Assembly (NCBI GenBank): GCA_035582835.1
Contig: JAYKAV010001256.1
Location: 1,425,961-1,489,960 of the forward strand
Direction of reading: 5' to 3'
Source of the DNA: Phoebastria nigripes
Lineage: Eukaryota; Chordata; Aves; Procellariiformes; Diomedeidae
Length of the DNA: 64,000 nt
Of the stretch, positions 36,060 through 48,339 are shown one piece after another. Positions within the stretch are counted from its first letter, which is position 1. Each line of letters opens with the position of its first letter. The translations under genes were made by a program, and so were the position numbers. The notes beneath the pieces were generated by a model. The model was given only the letters and a program-made list of their open reading frames with translations. It searched no databases and was not told where the DNA came from.

Positions 36060-36430
36060 GACGGACTGAAATATTCTACTAATCTACCTCAGGCAAAAGC
36101 CTGTCTGAACAGATGGGCTTTTCTCTATGCCTTCAGGTTTTGCTGCATTACTGGTGGAAATTTATTCCAGAGGGGAGAGCCTTCCCTTGAGAATTTGTCA
36201 TCACCTGCCCCGAGATGTTAAACTCAGTAGCACAGAAGGAAAGAAGCATTCCCCCAGAAAACTGGGACCTAAAGCATCTTAGAAAGTAGCATGAGTTTAT
36301 GGGCATGTAGTTTGCAGGGGACTNTCTTGAGCTGTAATGACAGCTTGTGCTGTCCACAGTTAATTCTTCCTTTGCAAGCAATGTGGGAGAAGCTGTCCTG
36401 AGCAATGTGCTCACAATTGTTCTATATTCG
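36060..36430. repeat. Possible ancient dispersed repeat
   Basis: The order of words (AGCCTGTCTGAACAGATGGG, then TTTATTCCAGAGGGGAGAGCC, then GCACAGAAGG) recalls an old amniote interspersed sequence in which CTGAACAG..GGG is followed by ATTCCA..GGG. This is recollection of a pattern, not an alignment. The element family is not named. Confidence 0.15.
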
Positions 36431-36576
36431 CAGCATCATACTCCAGACCAGCCAGAATTATCAAAACAGACTGCTAGGAAACTTATGAAACAGCTGAGAA
36501 ATCTGGATATGAAGATTGGAAATTAGGTTCAGAGAAGCTGCATACTGCCACAAAGCAAGAGAGTAACTAATGTCTG

Positions 36577-36643
36577 TAAAATGAAAATATTTTTATTGTT
36601 CCAACTTACAGACAGTTGGAACACTAAAAATATTTTCATTTTA
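36577..36643. repeat. Long near-perfect hairpin (30-bp arms)
   Basis: Left arm 36577-36606 and right arm 36614-36643 are reverse complements over 30 bp with a single mismatch (T versus G at the 19th base from the outer end), around a 7-nt loop TACAGAC. In addition TGTCTGTA just outside and overlapping the left arm (36571-36578) is complementary to TACAGACA at the loop, so an alternative pairing exists. No flanking target-site duplication is obvious. It could be a template-switch palindrome, a tiny inverted-repeat transposon or a microRNA-precursor-like hairpin. Transcription is unknown. Confidence 0.9.
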
Positions 36644-37565
36644 ATAATTGGTGTTGTATATAGCACCTGTTTGACATAGTCCTTGATCCTGTGGAGATTC
36701 ATAGGGTTTGGTTATTTGCTTAAAGGCAAATATAAGTGGAAGTTGTTGTTGGCCTTTTATGCGCATCTGCCTGACACATTTATGTTTAAGCAGAATTATT
36801 TATTTCTTTCTTTCATTTTTAATCAAAGTTTTCATTATAAAAACACTGTCCTTCATTTTATATACAAGCTATTCTGAGTGTGATGTCATTTTAATTAATG
36901 ATTTTCACAAACGGGAAGACCATAATCAGTTAGGGCTATATAAAAAAGCATTTTAAAGCAAATACAATCAACACAACTTTTCAGAAAATCAACTCCTTTT
37001 CAGTAAATGGTGTATTGATTTTACAGCTTCGCATGCATATTTTGTAACTTAGAGAAAATGTCTATTCCAAGTGTCTGCCTACCGCTTGCGAACACACATC
37101 TGAAAACCTAAATAGTTTGCCAAAGTCTGGACTAATTTATTTACGTTATACGTTGTCAACAGCAGTAGGTGGCAATCACCATGGGAACAAAAAAAAAAAG
37201 GCACTTTGAGAGCAAATATAAAATGGTGAATGAAGCTGGTGCTTGCATACAAGATGAAAATGGGCTGTGAATGACCTGGACTGAAAACCAGATGCAATAC
37301 TTGGGATTGATTCTGACTTTTACTGGGTCATGAGGGTGAAAAAGTATTTTCAATCTTAGCAGAGTTCACTAGGCATCCTATTTAGGAAGGCTATGGAATT
37401 TAAGAGAGAATGGTGCTTTTTTAAGATAATGTGAACTCTGTGGTCTGGTTGCCTAAGGAATGGATGGATTGCTGTTCTCAGTGATGGGCATAGAAAGATC
37501 TACGTTGGCATGTAATGGTGAGTGTGGGGCTGTCAAGGTGTGGGTGCAACCCTGTACTGTGACAT
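36644..37565. other. Non-coding stretch
   Basis: AT-rich DNA without recognised gene. It contains the CTCF-like site at 37162-37175 and a short A-run near 37189-37199. Confidence 0.45.
37162..37175 (+). promoter_or_regulatory. CTCF-like binding site
   Basis: The sequence GCAGTAGGTGGCAA fits the CTCF core pattern CCASYAGRKGGCRS at 12 of 14 positions, including the invariant AG and GGC. Such a match is suggestive only. Binding would need chromatin data. Confidence 0.3.
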
Positions 37566-37695
37566 CAGGGAGCATCTGGACAATGCTCTTAGTCATATGG
37601 TTTAGTTTTAGGTAGTCCTGAGAGGAGCAGGAAGTTGGACTCGATGATACTTATGGGTCCCTTCCAACTTGAGATATTCTATGATTCTATGATTC
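37566..37695 (+). mobile_element. CR1 LINE 3' fragment
   Basis: Short 3' end only: GGGAGCATCTGGACAATGCTC, CATATGGTTTAGTTTTAGGT, GGAAGTTGGACTCGATGATA, GGGTCCCTTCCAACTTGA, then ATTCTATGATTCTATGATTC. The tail is well preserved, indicating a moderately young copy. It belongs to the CR1 type whose 3' end has the TTAGGTGGTCCTG-like block. Confidence 0.93.
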
Positions 37696-40600
37696 AGGCA
37701 TCTGAGCCAGACTGACAATGGGGATGACAGGGCACGACCAGTGGTACCGTTGCACTTGGCTGAGTACCAGATTTCACAGTGGCAGAAGTTACTGAGACTT
37801 CAGAAATGTCTCCATGCTGCATGGGGTCAAACCCAGGACTTTTGAAAGGTCTTATATGAGTAGAAAAAGCACAGTGCCCACGTGATGAGGATAAGCACTT
37901 AAAATGGAAGAAGCCATGATACAACTGTCTGTTGTACCTAACTGGGATCAGGGATGTGAAAGTGGGGCATATCCCATGTGCCGGTTAAGTATTCAGACAT
38001 CTAAGCTGTCAGCTATGCTGAAGTGGGATATTTTTCTCTTATTCTGACTTGTCATTTCTCTTCTGGACCTAAGGAGTTACCCTAGTCTTTCAGTGTTGGT
38101 CGATGTTTCTCTGAGGACATTTTAAGTCAGGCAAAGCTGAGGAGTGGAGCNGGGTAGATGAGGTGCTCCAAAGGGAAACTCCCCAGTTTCACAACTAGTG
38201 GATTAGCTGGCAGAAAGAAAATGTGCATAATTGAGCCTTCTTCTGCATACCAAATCAGGTGGGAGCACTAAGATATATTCTGAAGATATGTTTCTACCAT
38301 ATTCTGTGGGTTAAAAAATCAAAAAAAGAAACAATGAATTCTTCTCAGCTCTCCAGGTTCTCTCTGTAAGGGACAGAGCTGTGGACTCAAAGCAAGGCTT
38401 AGCTTAGTGCCATGTTAAAGTACTATCTCATTTTAAAACTAGGAAATGGAGGGTTGTTTTTTCCCATAACATGTAGTTTTGAAACCGTACCACTCAACTT
38501 CCATGGTCTTTTTTTTTCTCCCTCTTAACCTCACTATATAGGTTTTATTCTCTTCTCACTTTTTTATCTGCTTTGAAACAAAATGTAACTCCGCTGACTT
38601 TGGCGGACTCATTCCTGAGTTATACCCTGGAGTAACAAAGTGAATGACAACCCAATATGAAACATATGATTGTGCGGAGTGAATTCCATGTTGGCCTGTA
38701 CCCTGCATAATTGCATTGAAGTCAATCTAAGCTGTGTAAGTTATTGCAGAATTTTTTGCATGAAAGAAAAAAGATAAAATAAAATGAAAGAGCCCATGTC
38801 TAGCCTTGTGTTTTATCCTAAGCCAAATGGGTAGACAGCTCGCATTTGCCAGCCTTCTCAGAAAGAGCCTAAAGGGACCTGTTTGCCAACATTTGATTCC
38901 CTGGCAGCAAGTTTTTGCACTTCCATTAATTAGCCAGCACAGGGTGTTTTCTGTTTCTCTGGAATACTCTAGCCAAGGGCAGACTCTATGGACGCACATC
39001 AGAAAACAGCCACTGACTCTACAGAAATCCATTGAAGAAGCCCTTACTCATTGCTTGGAGGATCAGAACAGATGCACTGAAGAGAGGAGTCCAGGAACAC
39101 AGATTTTTATGTATGGTTTTATCAGAGTTTAACAATCCTATAGTGGCATTCGTTTGACTTGCCAAGCAGAAGGCAATGGTTTCATCTGTATCAGGCACTC
39201 AGGCAGAGCAGCTTGTTAGATATTATAAACAAATATGCTACAATGAAAGCAGACTTTAATTTGTTAGAAGCAGGGTTAATTTTGTGTCAGAGCATTATGA
39301 AATATCAGCACTTATTTAATGGATATATAGATGCGTAAGCACACACATTTTGAGATGCAGGCACCTCCTTCCACAGAAAATTAGCTGAACTACTGAACTA
39401 CTACCCAATAGTACTCGGCTGTTCGTGACACAGATATTTAAACATCCTGTCTAATAATCACAGTGGCTTAAAGAACACAAGCTGTGGCAAAAACATGAAC
39501 ATATTTAAGCAAAAATTAAAAAAAAAAATTAAAATCAGATATGCAACTTTTTTTTATTTATCAGAAATCACATCTCTCTAGTACNTTAAAATACGATCTC
39601 AGTACATTGAAACATAGCAAGCAATATATATGGAATAAAACTTGACACAAATGTATTGCACAACAGCCAAAATGCCTACTAAGCTTTCTCCAAGATTCAG
39701 ACACTTAAAAATTACCAAATCAAGCAAGTCCACTAAATCCACTAAATTTCCCCCAAAATGAGAAAAGTTCAGTGGATTGCAGGAAAATAGTAAATTGCAT
39801 TCTACACAGTGAAAGCACACCTGCTAACATTATTGATATGTCAGTGCTATCTGGTTTTCAATGACTGTTATCTGANCAGCAATGTTCTCTTCAGAGAAAT
39901 AAATAGAGAGAAAAGAACATCTTGAAAGATTCAGAATCTCTTAAAAAATAATTAGAGGGAAATGGAAATTTCTAAAAGATGCATTTAAAACAATCATGAA
40001 ATGAGAAAATTTATTCTGGTCCAGGTCTTCCCAGTGGTCCTGTGAGAAAAGGGTGTGCTTAGTATTCTATGTGTCTGACTCCAAAGGAGAAAAAGATCTA
40101 CTTACTTTTTAATAAAATCCACTTTCCTCTGTATGCACACTTTCAAATACCTGCCATTTTTTCTAGTAATCACATATTCAATCTGAAGCTACTTTTCACC
40201 ACATCGAACANAGAGGAGCAGATCATCACTCGGTGCAAACTGTTCCAATTTGATGCAAACTTTGCATCCAAACTGTTGCAAACTTGATGCCATTGTTCCA
40301 ATAATTATCTTACTCTAATGAATTTACTCCAGCTGAGGACTCGTTTCCTGCAATTTTTTTAAAGGAATTTTGCAGACAGGAATGAATTTCAGCCACAACA
40401 AATGACCACATAACTTTGTGAGAACAGTAATTTTCTGAAAAATAGAGATTGTCATATATACAAATGTACTTAGCCCTATGTCAAATGGAAGGAGTTACAT
40501 TATTTCACCTTATTGTACACCTGTCTGAGAGCTAGAGGCGAAAAGCAATATACAGAAGCATACACCATAACAGGCCAATGGACCAACTAATATTTTGACT

Positions 40601-41417
40601 TTGACAGTGACCTGTAAAAGTGCTTCAGAAGGGAATCTAAGATCTTTGTGACACACTTAGTGAAATAACATGTCCACAAAAGGAGAATTTCCCCTNTTCT
40701 CATCATACTGCTCACTGAAAAGTATGATTTTTAGGTAAAACAGGTGTGTGAAATCAATAAAGAACAATTAACTTAAGAACCATCCAAAACCTTTTCAAGA
40801 GAAAGCACAAAAATTAATTTTGCCTTTGATTTATAAATAATTTGTGTCAATTAAAAAAAAAAGGAATTTGAATTTCAAAGCTTTCAAATAGAGCATTTCT
40901 ACAAAAGCAATGAGAAAAAAAAAATGTTATTAAACGCTATAACAGTCACTTAACCCTAAGTATTCTGTGTCTTTCTACGTCTAATTTTCCTTCCTCTTGA
41001 ATGTGCTCTATCAGCAACACTCTCTATTGATGATTACCAGATCCCTGTCCCTGCAGTCCAGCTGAGGTTGCAGAAACTTTCAGCAAGTTCAGGGACAATG
41101 GCCTGAGAGAAATCACAGCGGTTTTTTTCTTTTTAATTTTGCTTCTTTTTTTATTAAGATTTAACTGAGCTTTGTTTCAGAGTAGTGGACTGTGAAACTA
41201 GGATAGGAAGATTAGACTTTGCTGGGAAAAAGTTATGTATGAAATATTACTATGACAAGGTTGTGTGGATAGTTTGTGATGTGTGAAATGAAATCCCTAC
41301 TCAATGTGCCTAGGCAATGCAATTAGTACTATCCTGGTCAGGGATTCCTTTTTAGAACTGAAAAGATTTGTCCTGAAAAGCAACTACCCAATGTATACTT
41401 ATTTAAAGCCCCAATTG
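37696..41417. other. AT-rich non-coding stretch
   Basis: No gene or mobile element recognised in this long interval. A 108-codon + frame (38806-39132) and a 101-codon minus frame (38727-39032) overlap and have no domain. The DNA around 38830-38960 is balanced and repeat-free and could be regulatory. Single Ns are scattered. Confidence 0.45.
40252..40268. repeat. 17-nt octamer-like palindrome
   Basis: GATGCAAA-C-TTTGCATC is a perfect 8-bp dyad around one base. Each arm contains ATGCAAA, the POU/Oct half-site type. Further GCAAACT-type copies occur nearby (40233-40290), giving a small cluster of related words. Confidence 0.6.
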
Positions 41418-41439
41418 AAAAAAAAAAAAAAAAAAAAAA
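41418..41439. repeat. Poly-A tract
   Basis: 22 consecutive A residues. No recognisable retrocopy precedes it. Confidence 0.9.
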
Positions 41440-41678
41440 TTCCTTAAGATATCCGCTCTGATTTATCATTTTTATGCATCTATAATGGGTTAAAGTAAAG
41501 GGTCATTTTCAAGAAACTTTTGTGGCTAAGTTCTGAATATCTAGCAAATTTTTGATTGGGATAGTAAATGCAGAAAATAATGAACTTTGTCTGCGATTCA
41601 GTCACTTTGCAGAGGTGGGGAAACTCAAGCTGACTAGGAGATTCCCATTCAATTAATTTTTAATAGAATATACCATCT

Positions 41679-41740
41679 NNNNNNNNNNNNNNNNNNNNNN
41701 NNNNNNNNNNNNNNNNNNNNNNNNNNNNNNNNNNNNNNNN
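41679..41740. other. Assembly gap (62 Ns)
   Basis: An uninterrupted N run. The right flank starts with CA-rich low-complexity sequence (CAACAAAAACCACCAAAACC), so the gap probably hides a simple repeat. Confidence 0.98.
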
Positions 41741-44700
41741 CAACAAAAACCACCAAAACCAAACAAACCAGAAAACCAACCTTGAACTTTCTCCCAGGAA
41801 AATTGAAACACTGGGTACTAGGCAGAAATTACTTTAACCTGGAGAGGGAAGTCAAAACTGACAAAAGGTTTTCCCAGTTGAAAATATGAATTTTGTTTCT
41901 TCTCTTCTGATAATGAAATGTAATCTTTTTTTCCTGTTTTCTTCCAATTCATAACAAAAGAAAATGTTTTAAAATATGGCACTGGTGGAAAACAAATGCA
42001 TATCTTCCAGCCAAGAATAACCATCAGGAACCATACAAACAGCTCACTGAGACTGAAGTGGACAGGCTGCTTTAGCAGTTAGTCTTTCTCGTAACCTTAA
42101 TATTATTTAGGATAGAGCTACTTATTGCTGGCTTCAGGGCTTGAGTGGTTCATAAAGTTTTGTTCTCACCCTGTGCACAGAGAAGAAACCCGTATTTANG
42201 TTATTATGTCCTTGCTGTAAGGACAGTTTAAAACAATGAGATAAAAATATTAAAAGCTTCTAATAATTTAAACCTGTGTCAGAAATGTGCCTGAACCAAT
42301 TTTCAGATGAAAACAGCACAAAGACTGCACATAGTAGTAAATCACGTGGGCTCAGGAAGGTTCCCGGGCACTGGAGTGTGTTTGTTAGGTCGTTAAGCTG
42401 TTAATATGTTCTTTGGCATGAATTTTACCAGTCTTTCTGTACGATTCCCTGATACAATTTGGCTGTCAAAATATCCTAAAGGTGGTTCCCAAAAGCCGGT
42501 TTCTACACAGCCACCTTGTATCGAAAGCCAAGACATGGTACTTGGCCTCAGTGTCTGGAAACATTTCTGGGCATGTTCAATTTACCAGTAGCCAAAATGT
42601 CCTGGCTTTTGGCTGTCCAGATGTTGTGTGTGTTCCCTGCCTGTGCCCATAAGGGTAGGCAGAAAACACAAGTTTACTATGATTATCTCTGACTGAAAAC
42701 ATAAAGGGGTAGAAAAGATATTAAAAAAAAAAAAAAAAAAAAATTATTTCAAAACTGAAAGCAGGATTGAAATCAGGGTCTCCAAAATCTGAATCTCTAG
42801 TCATTGCAAGGTAAACCTGTGACTTAGTCCCTAGGGCAGCCTGGAGGGACACAGTCAGAGAAATATCCGTAACCAAAGAAGTAAAACAGGAGTCCAGGTG
42901 GGAACTGGTCTGGAAAGGAACTATGTATTCCATCTTCGTCAGAAAATCTTGAAATAAGATCTGAAATGAATAATTTCATTCAGAGGGTTAAGGTTAGATG
43001 GAGAGGACATGTACTTTGATCAGAATAAAGGTTAAATTTTTGTCCTGTGTAAGTGATGTATTTCTGTGCCTATATCTTTGTATTATTGTCAATGATATAT
43101 AACGAAAAAATAACCAACCAGGAAAGCCAGTTCATAACACAGATTCTCAGAAAGATAAACTAAATTCCCTTTACTTGCATACTTTTAAATACAGTATCAT
43201 CCTACCTGTTTGTTTCTTTTGCAACATCTTCTCAGACACTCAGATTATAAATTATCTACCAAAAAGCATGTTTTCTTACTGTGAATTGCCTAGCTCAGGA
43301 GAGCTCTGGTTCTTACTAAAATCTACAGGTGGATTACTGCTACTAATAATTCTAATTTATTACAAGTTTAAAGAGTAGTGCTATCTTCAAATTAATATAA
43401 CAGTTTGTCTGTGTGGACTCTTTGATTTGGGAACTAGATCTCAGAGACTGTGTTCAACCGAACACAAACTGGTCCTCATCTTGGCTGGATCTTTGAGATG
43501 CTATCAAAATATGTATTATCAGGAAGTAAAAATTAACAATATTTCGTAGTTTTGATTAATTTGAAAAGACAAAACATGAGACAGCTACATATAAAGGGGG
43601 GTCTGGATAAAGTAAAACAGGAATGTTAAAAGAGAGATGCTGGAGAGTGGTAAGTCTCTAATGACTCACTGGGAATAACTCTGCATTCTAAAACAGGTGG
43701 AAATGCAGTTCAAAGCAATTTCAAAACAGGAAAATGAATAAACATTCAGATGAATCTTGCTTTGGGAATTAATCACACAGTTCTTTGCAAGAAGTAATCC
43801 TACTGAAACTACTACTGTGGAATGGTAATATTTATAAGGAGGAATAGCTGGTTGAGATGAGATTACAAACCTTAATCTAATACAGGTTCCTACTGTGGCA
43901 TATTTACCAGGTAGTTGAACAAATCTTTTATAAGGAACTATTGGCAAGCTCGTGACCTTTTCCTTCTTTTCATTCCCATTTCACTTAAATTATCACTCTA
44001 AATATATCAAAGGGGCTCTCAGAAATCTGATAGGTTAGAACTACATGTTGAATAGAGGAAGCATTGATTTGAAAAGAAAAAGAAAAGTAATTTCTTAGAA
44101 GTTCTACTCTGGAAGGATTTTGTGTCTGCCAAGAGTTTAAAAATTGATACATACTCAATGGAAATAGTGATTATGCAAAGAATACAAGATTCTATCAACA
44201 GTTTGTTGTTGGTATGCTAATTATGGTTTTCATACTTTGCAAATGCTTTACGAACAAAGATTTTGAACATGCAAACTAGAGCTAGCTGAAATGCTTTTTG
44301 ATTCAAGTGATATTCAACAGAATTGAGTGCTAAATAAAAGCCTTTTTTTTGCTTTGCTTCCCCCCCCCCCCAAATTATCAACCTTTCTCAGGAAAAAAAA
44401 TCACTCCAAATGGCAAAAAATTGAAAAATGTCGATTTTTCAAGACCTGAACTGTTTTTGATTGAGTGTCTTTAATGTATCTCAGGGAAATCACTGTTCAA
44501 GCCATCACTCTCGTAGGACCATTTGCTGCAAAATACCTAACAGTCCTACAACTAGCAATGAATGCAATTCATCCTCTCACTGCCTTGTGATCTTTTCTAT
44601 ATCCTTTCTCTCCCATAGCCTCTGTTGGAGGCTTCCACCTCAATGAGTCATATAGGAAAGCCTGGTTGGGTAGACTGCGTGTGCTAAACCTCATATAAAC

Positions 44701-44937
44701 AACCCTTAACTTCAACAGTTAAGATCTCACTAGAAGATACCACAAGTACTTTATGTATAGCTGACTACTGAAATTGTCTGCAGGTCCCATCACCTGAATA
44801 ACGTAGGTAGCGAATAGACTTCAACGTCTCCACTAAATCACAAACTGTCTTCTGCTTTATGAACCTTATCTGCAGTTGTAGGAATCACTATGAATTATAC
44901 AAACAGCAACAGAAAAGAACTTTCTCCTGCTGCAGAA
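41741..44937. other. Non-coding stretch
   Basis: No gene or mobile element recognised. Includes poly-A (42723-42743) and a 12-nt poly-C run (44360-44371). Several CpGs survive at 42340-42540 (CACGTGGG, CCCGGGC, GCCGGTTT, TATCGAAAG), which may mark a small constrained element. Confidence 0.45.
42723..42743. repeat. Poly-A tract
   Basis: 21 consecutive A residues, no associated retrocopy recognised. Confidence 0.9.
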
Positions 44938-45322
44938 GAACTTAGTTTGGAAGGGACCTCAGCACATGATCTAGTCCAAACCTCTGCTTAAAGGAGAGCC
45001 AACTTTGAAAAGGTTGCTCAGGGCCTTGCTTGGTCAAGTTTGAAAATCTCTGAGGATGGATATTCCACAAAATCTCATTGTTGAACCTTTTCCCTAATAC
45101 TTAATCAGAATTTCCCTTGTTGCAGGCTGTGCCCATTGCCTTTCATGTACACCTCTGAGAACAGTCTGGCTCTATCTTCTCTATATCTTCCCATTTGATA
45201 GATAAGGACAGCAATAAAATCCCCCCTTGGCCTTTGAACTGAACAAGCTGAACTGAACAAACCCAGTTTTCTCAGCCTCTCCTTGTACATAAGTAGTAGT
45301 GCTTGTGTCTCAAAAGTCATGA
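44938..45322 (-). mobile_element. CR1 LINE 3' fragment, antisense
   Basis: The + strand shows TTTGGAAGGGACCTC and ATCTAGTCCAAACCTCTGCT, the complement of a CR1 3' end. The minus-strand translation gives YKERLRKLGLFS, RPRGDFIAVLIYQM and ARLFSEVYMKGNGHSLQQGKF, the C-terminal end of CR1 ORF2. A small local duplication (GAACTGAACAAGCTGAACTG, near 45237-45262) interrupts the LFS..RPRGD region. Old and 5'-truncated. Confidence 0.93.
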
Positions 45323-46659
45323 CAAAGAAAACAAAGGAGCATCAGAGCCTTAAGAATTTTACTCATTTCTTCAGCAGATGCTTTTCCTTTGGCTTTTTTT
45401 CTTTCCCCTGTAAAAAGCTGTTTAAGGAGAAAAAGTTGGAATCCTACATTTCCTGAGGAGCTGTACATCTAAAAAAGAAGATGGAAACATTTTAAACAAG
45501 AAGGCGTCTCCAAGCCTTCAAAATTATCACCAAAATTAAATTAAAATTAAAATAATAATAAAAAATTAAAATAAAATAAAATAAAATAAAATAAAATAAA
45601 GGCAATAGAAAGAGGGAGGGCAGGAGCAAGGGCAGGGATGATATAATTCAGTCCTAAGAATTCTCCTGTACTACTTATGTACAAAGTATATACACATAAT
45701 GAAATACATTACAGGGCTCACGACACCGTATGTACCTAGCCTGTCTCTGACGAGTCAAAATATAAACCAGAGGGAGTCTGCTAAATGAGCTGAAGAGTGG
45801 TAGGAGGATCAACAGGATTCTGGAGCTCCATGTCCTTCCTCAGCGATCCAGAGAGGATACTTGCATATCAGAAGGATGGTTTGGAAGCTAAAAAAGATTT
45901 GAACTTCCCAGGCTTAACTGATCACAAGGAAATCTTGAAATGAGTCTGGTGAATTTAGTCCATTCTTCTGCCTGAGCTACAAGCAAACCATAATACTGTA
46001 TTGTAAACCCTTACTTTTTATAAACCCTACTGAATTAATGTAACTTGAGAACTTGATGTACTTTCAGTTTGTCCTGTGTGTTCATTAGAATAGTTTGAAT
46101 GTGGAAATGTGATTTGTTGAGGTCTTTTTTATGATTCCCGGTGCTGAATTTGGTGTCAAACTGTGCTGGCTGTGTTTCATAGTTTTTTAAGGAGTGCCGA
46201 GTATTAAAAAAATATGTATGTGACTCCTACAGTTTTCACCCCTTTCATTTCAAATAAAGCTGTCCTCATCACGTGAGTTGGAGAAAAGATTATTTGTTCT
46301 CTTTTGGTACTTTCCCATGTAAATAATCTGAATTTCCTGAAATGGCCATCAGAAAAAAAGGGGGGAAAAAAAAATGTTAATACAACAGAAATGACAAGTG
46401 AACCACTGATGGGAAAAAATGGCATGTTAATAACTTGTGAATTGCATGTTTGTAAATGAAGCATTTGTAGGCAACAAGTCCATGAAAAAACTTAACAATG
46501 TGCATTGGGTAGTGCTCATGTTCTTAAAGGAAAACTTACACTCTAGTAAGATAGAATAAAATAGATACGCTCATGTGTATGAGTTTTTCATTAACTGAGG
46601 CTAGAGAACTTTTCAGAATCGAGTCCTTAGAGTAGAGCTCATATCATCTAAAATGCAAA
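45323..46659. other. AT-rich non-coding stretch with ATAAA repeat
   Basis: Contains an (ATAAA)n microsatellite at 45571-45600 (six units) preceded by AATTAAA-type low complexity from about 45531. No gene recognised. Confidence 0.55.
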
Positions 46660-46990
46660 CATCACCGATGCAGACAGCTGGGGCTCAACGCAGTTGACCC
46701 ACGCATACATCTAGAGTCAACCGACACATCCCGAGGAGACCCTTGCCGGCTTCCAGCTAATGCTCCAGATGGGCGTGTTCTCACAGAGGTCCTGGCTCAC
46801 CTCTGCCGTGTTTTGCAGATGCCTTTGGACATTTCGAATGGCTCTAGGGGCAAGCCCCTTCTCAATGCCATCAAACAAGTCTGTGCATCCATTCAGCTAA
46901 TCACATGTAAGTGTCTGCTGCAAGGAGAGAAGCATAGTTCTCTGAACCGAGGATACTGGTTACACTAGAGACCTGGCTCACATCAGGTGC
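46660..46990. other. CpG- and GC-rich patch of unknown origin
   Basis: About nine CpG sites lie within some 175 bp (46661-46840), for example ACCGATGCAG, CAACGCAG, CACGCATAC, CAACCGACAC, TCCCGAGG, TTGCCGGC and GGGCGTG, with GC well above the flanks. No CR1 or known LTR end is seen. It could be a small regulatory island, an LTR remnant of another family, or an exon of a non-coding transcript. Boundaries are approximate. Confidence 0.3.
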
Positions 46991-47800
46991 CTAATGAAGA
47001 CAGTGGCATTGAGATGTCCTGATCTGTGAAGTGAACTTCACCTCTGGTCCAACAGAGTTGTCAAGTTTCCTTCTGCGCTTTTTTTTTAAAAGGACAGTAC
47101 TCCAGAGAGCAATTCACCCTGCCTCTTTCAGACTCCCATTTTAGGATGGAATTAATCAGTTTCTGAAGGTGTCGTTCTTTTCCATCAGTTGTAAAGATTA
47201 GTTTAGAGTAGATGTCCAATTTTTATACAGCTGAAATTAAATGAGGTTTATTCCATCTCCAGTCTATGTTGTTTGTTAAAACAACTACTAGTGTAGGATT
47301 GTGGTGGTTGTGAATAGTACAACGTGAAACTCTGAGGTTGTTCTAACTTATGCTAATGGATTGGTTAATTAAACTAATCCCCAGTTTTGGGGGAGCCCAG
47401 GCTGAAGGGGGAAAGGTAAGATGCTATACTAAACCTCTGGATCTGTAATAACAAAGAGAGAGAGAGAGGGAACACACTTTTATCTTTATTTTATATAGGT
47501 CACTGCCTTTATATTATAAATTCTTGAGGTCACTGACAATGTGGGGCAGATTTTAACTCATGCTAAGAGGTTTAACATCTCAGTACCACTGCCCTGGGCC
47601 TCACTACTTTTAGCTTTTTAGCATTCAGGCTTTTTTTTTTTTTTTGCTTGTTACTTTTTTTTCTCATATTTGTTTATTAGCGTTGCAAACATGTTTATAG
47701 CACAAAGCTTACTATTCCTTTCACTGTGTTTCAGGATTGTCTCTCAGTTGTCTATAATTATGTGAAAACAAACTTCTTTTACAGTTCTTGTTTAGGTACA
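46991..47800. other. Non-coding stretch
   Basis: Includes a (GA)n run (about 47454-47469) and a poly-T run near 47631-47645. No gene recognised. Confidence 0.45.
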
Positions 47801-48339
47801 CCCCTAAGGGACTGCAGTCTGTGGATAAGTCCAAGCCAGAGCAGGGGCAAGGGGAGGAGTTCATTGCAATGTTAAACTCTAAAACCTGGCCCAAAGGGAC
47901 CAGGAGTGGAGATTGTAATGGATACACCTTAAAATTGTTGTAACCCGTGATCTGAGTTGCATGTTATAGGAGTTACTATAGCAGGAACCACCTGAACCAC
48001 TGGAGGAGAAGCCTTACAAGAAGCAGTGCAAGTGCAGCAGGGACCCGACCTGAGCTGGCTTTGGTGCCCAGTAATTCCACGCAACACACCACCTCTCCTG
48101 ACCTGAGTGACCACCATAACAGATGGAGCCCAAAGTCATGGACTAAATGAACTCAGTGGATGTTTTGTGAACATTTCTGGACATTTTACAGACATTTCAC
48201 AGGGGTGGTCCATAAACTAAAGGAAAGATATCTGTGTATGGTATCAAAGGATGGGAAGGGGGGTGGTGGTTAATGAGGATGTATTGGATAGTGTGGGACC
48301 TGAGCATGACGTAAATGGTATGGAGTAAGGGGTGGAGAA
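47801..48339 (+). mobile_element. Endogenous retrovirus, 3' end of internal region
   Basis: The DNA directly upstream of the LTR at 48340 resembles the 3' internal end of avian ERVL-like elements as I recall them: GGGACTGCAGTCTGTGG, GCAGGAACCACCTGAACCAC, CACAGGGGTGGTCCATAAAC, ATGACGTAAATGGTATGG. It ends in a purine-rich run (GGAGTAAGGGGTGGAGAA, 48322-48339) placed exactly where a polypurine tract should be. No gag, pol or env frame survives. The 5' LTR and most of the interior are missing, and the left boundary is uncertain. Confidence 0.65.

Noticed and set aside
41679..41740. N run as a biological feature
   Set aside because: It is an assembly gap; only the CA-rich right flank is informative.
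45105..45320. 71-codon minus frame as an independent small gene
   Set aside because: It is the C-terminal end of CR1 ORF2 within an old antisense CR1 copy.
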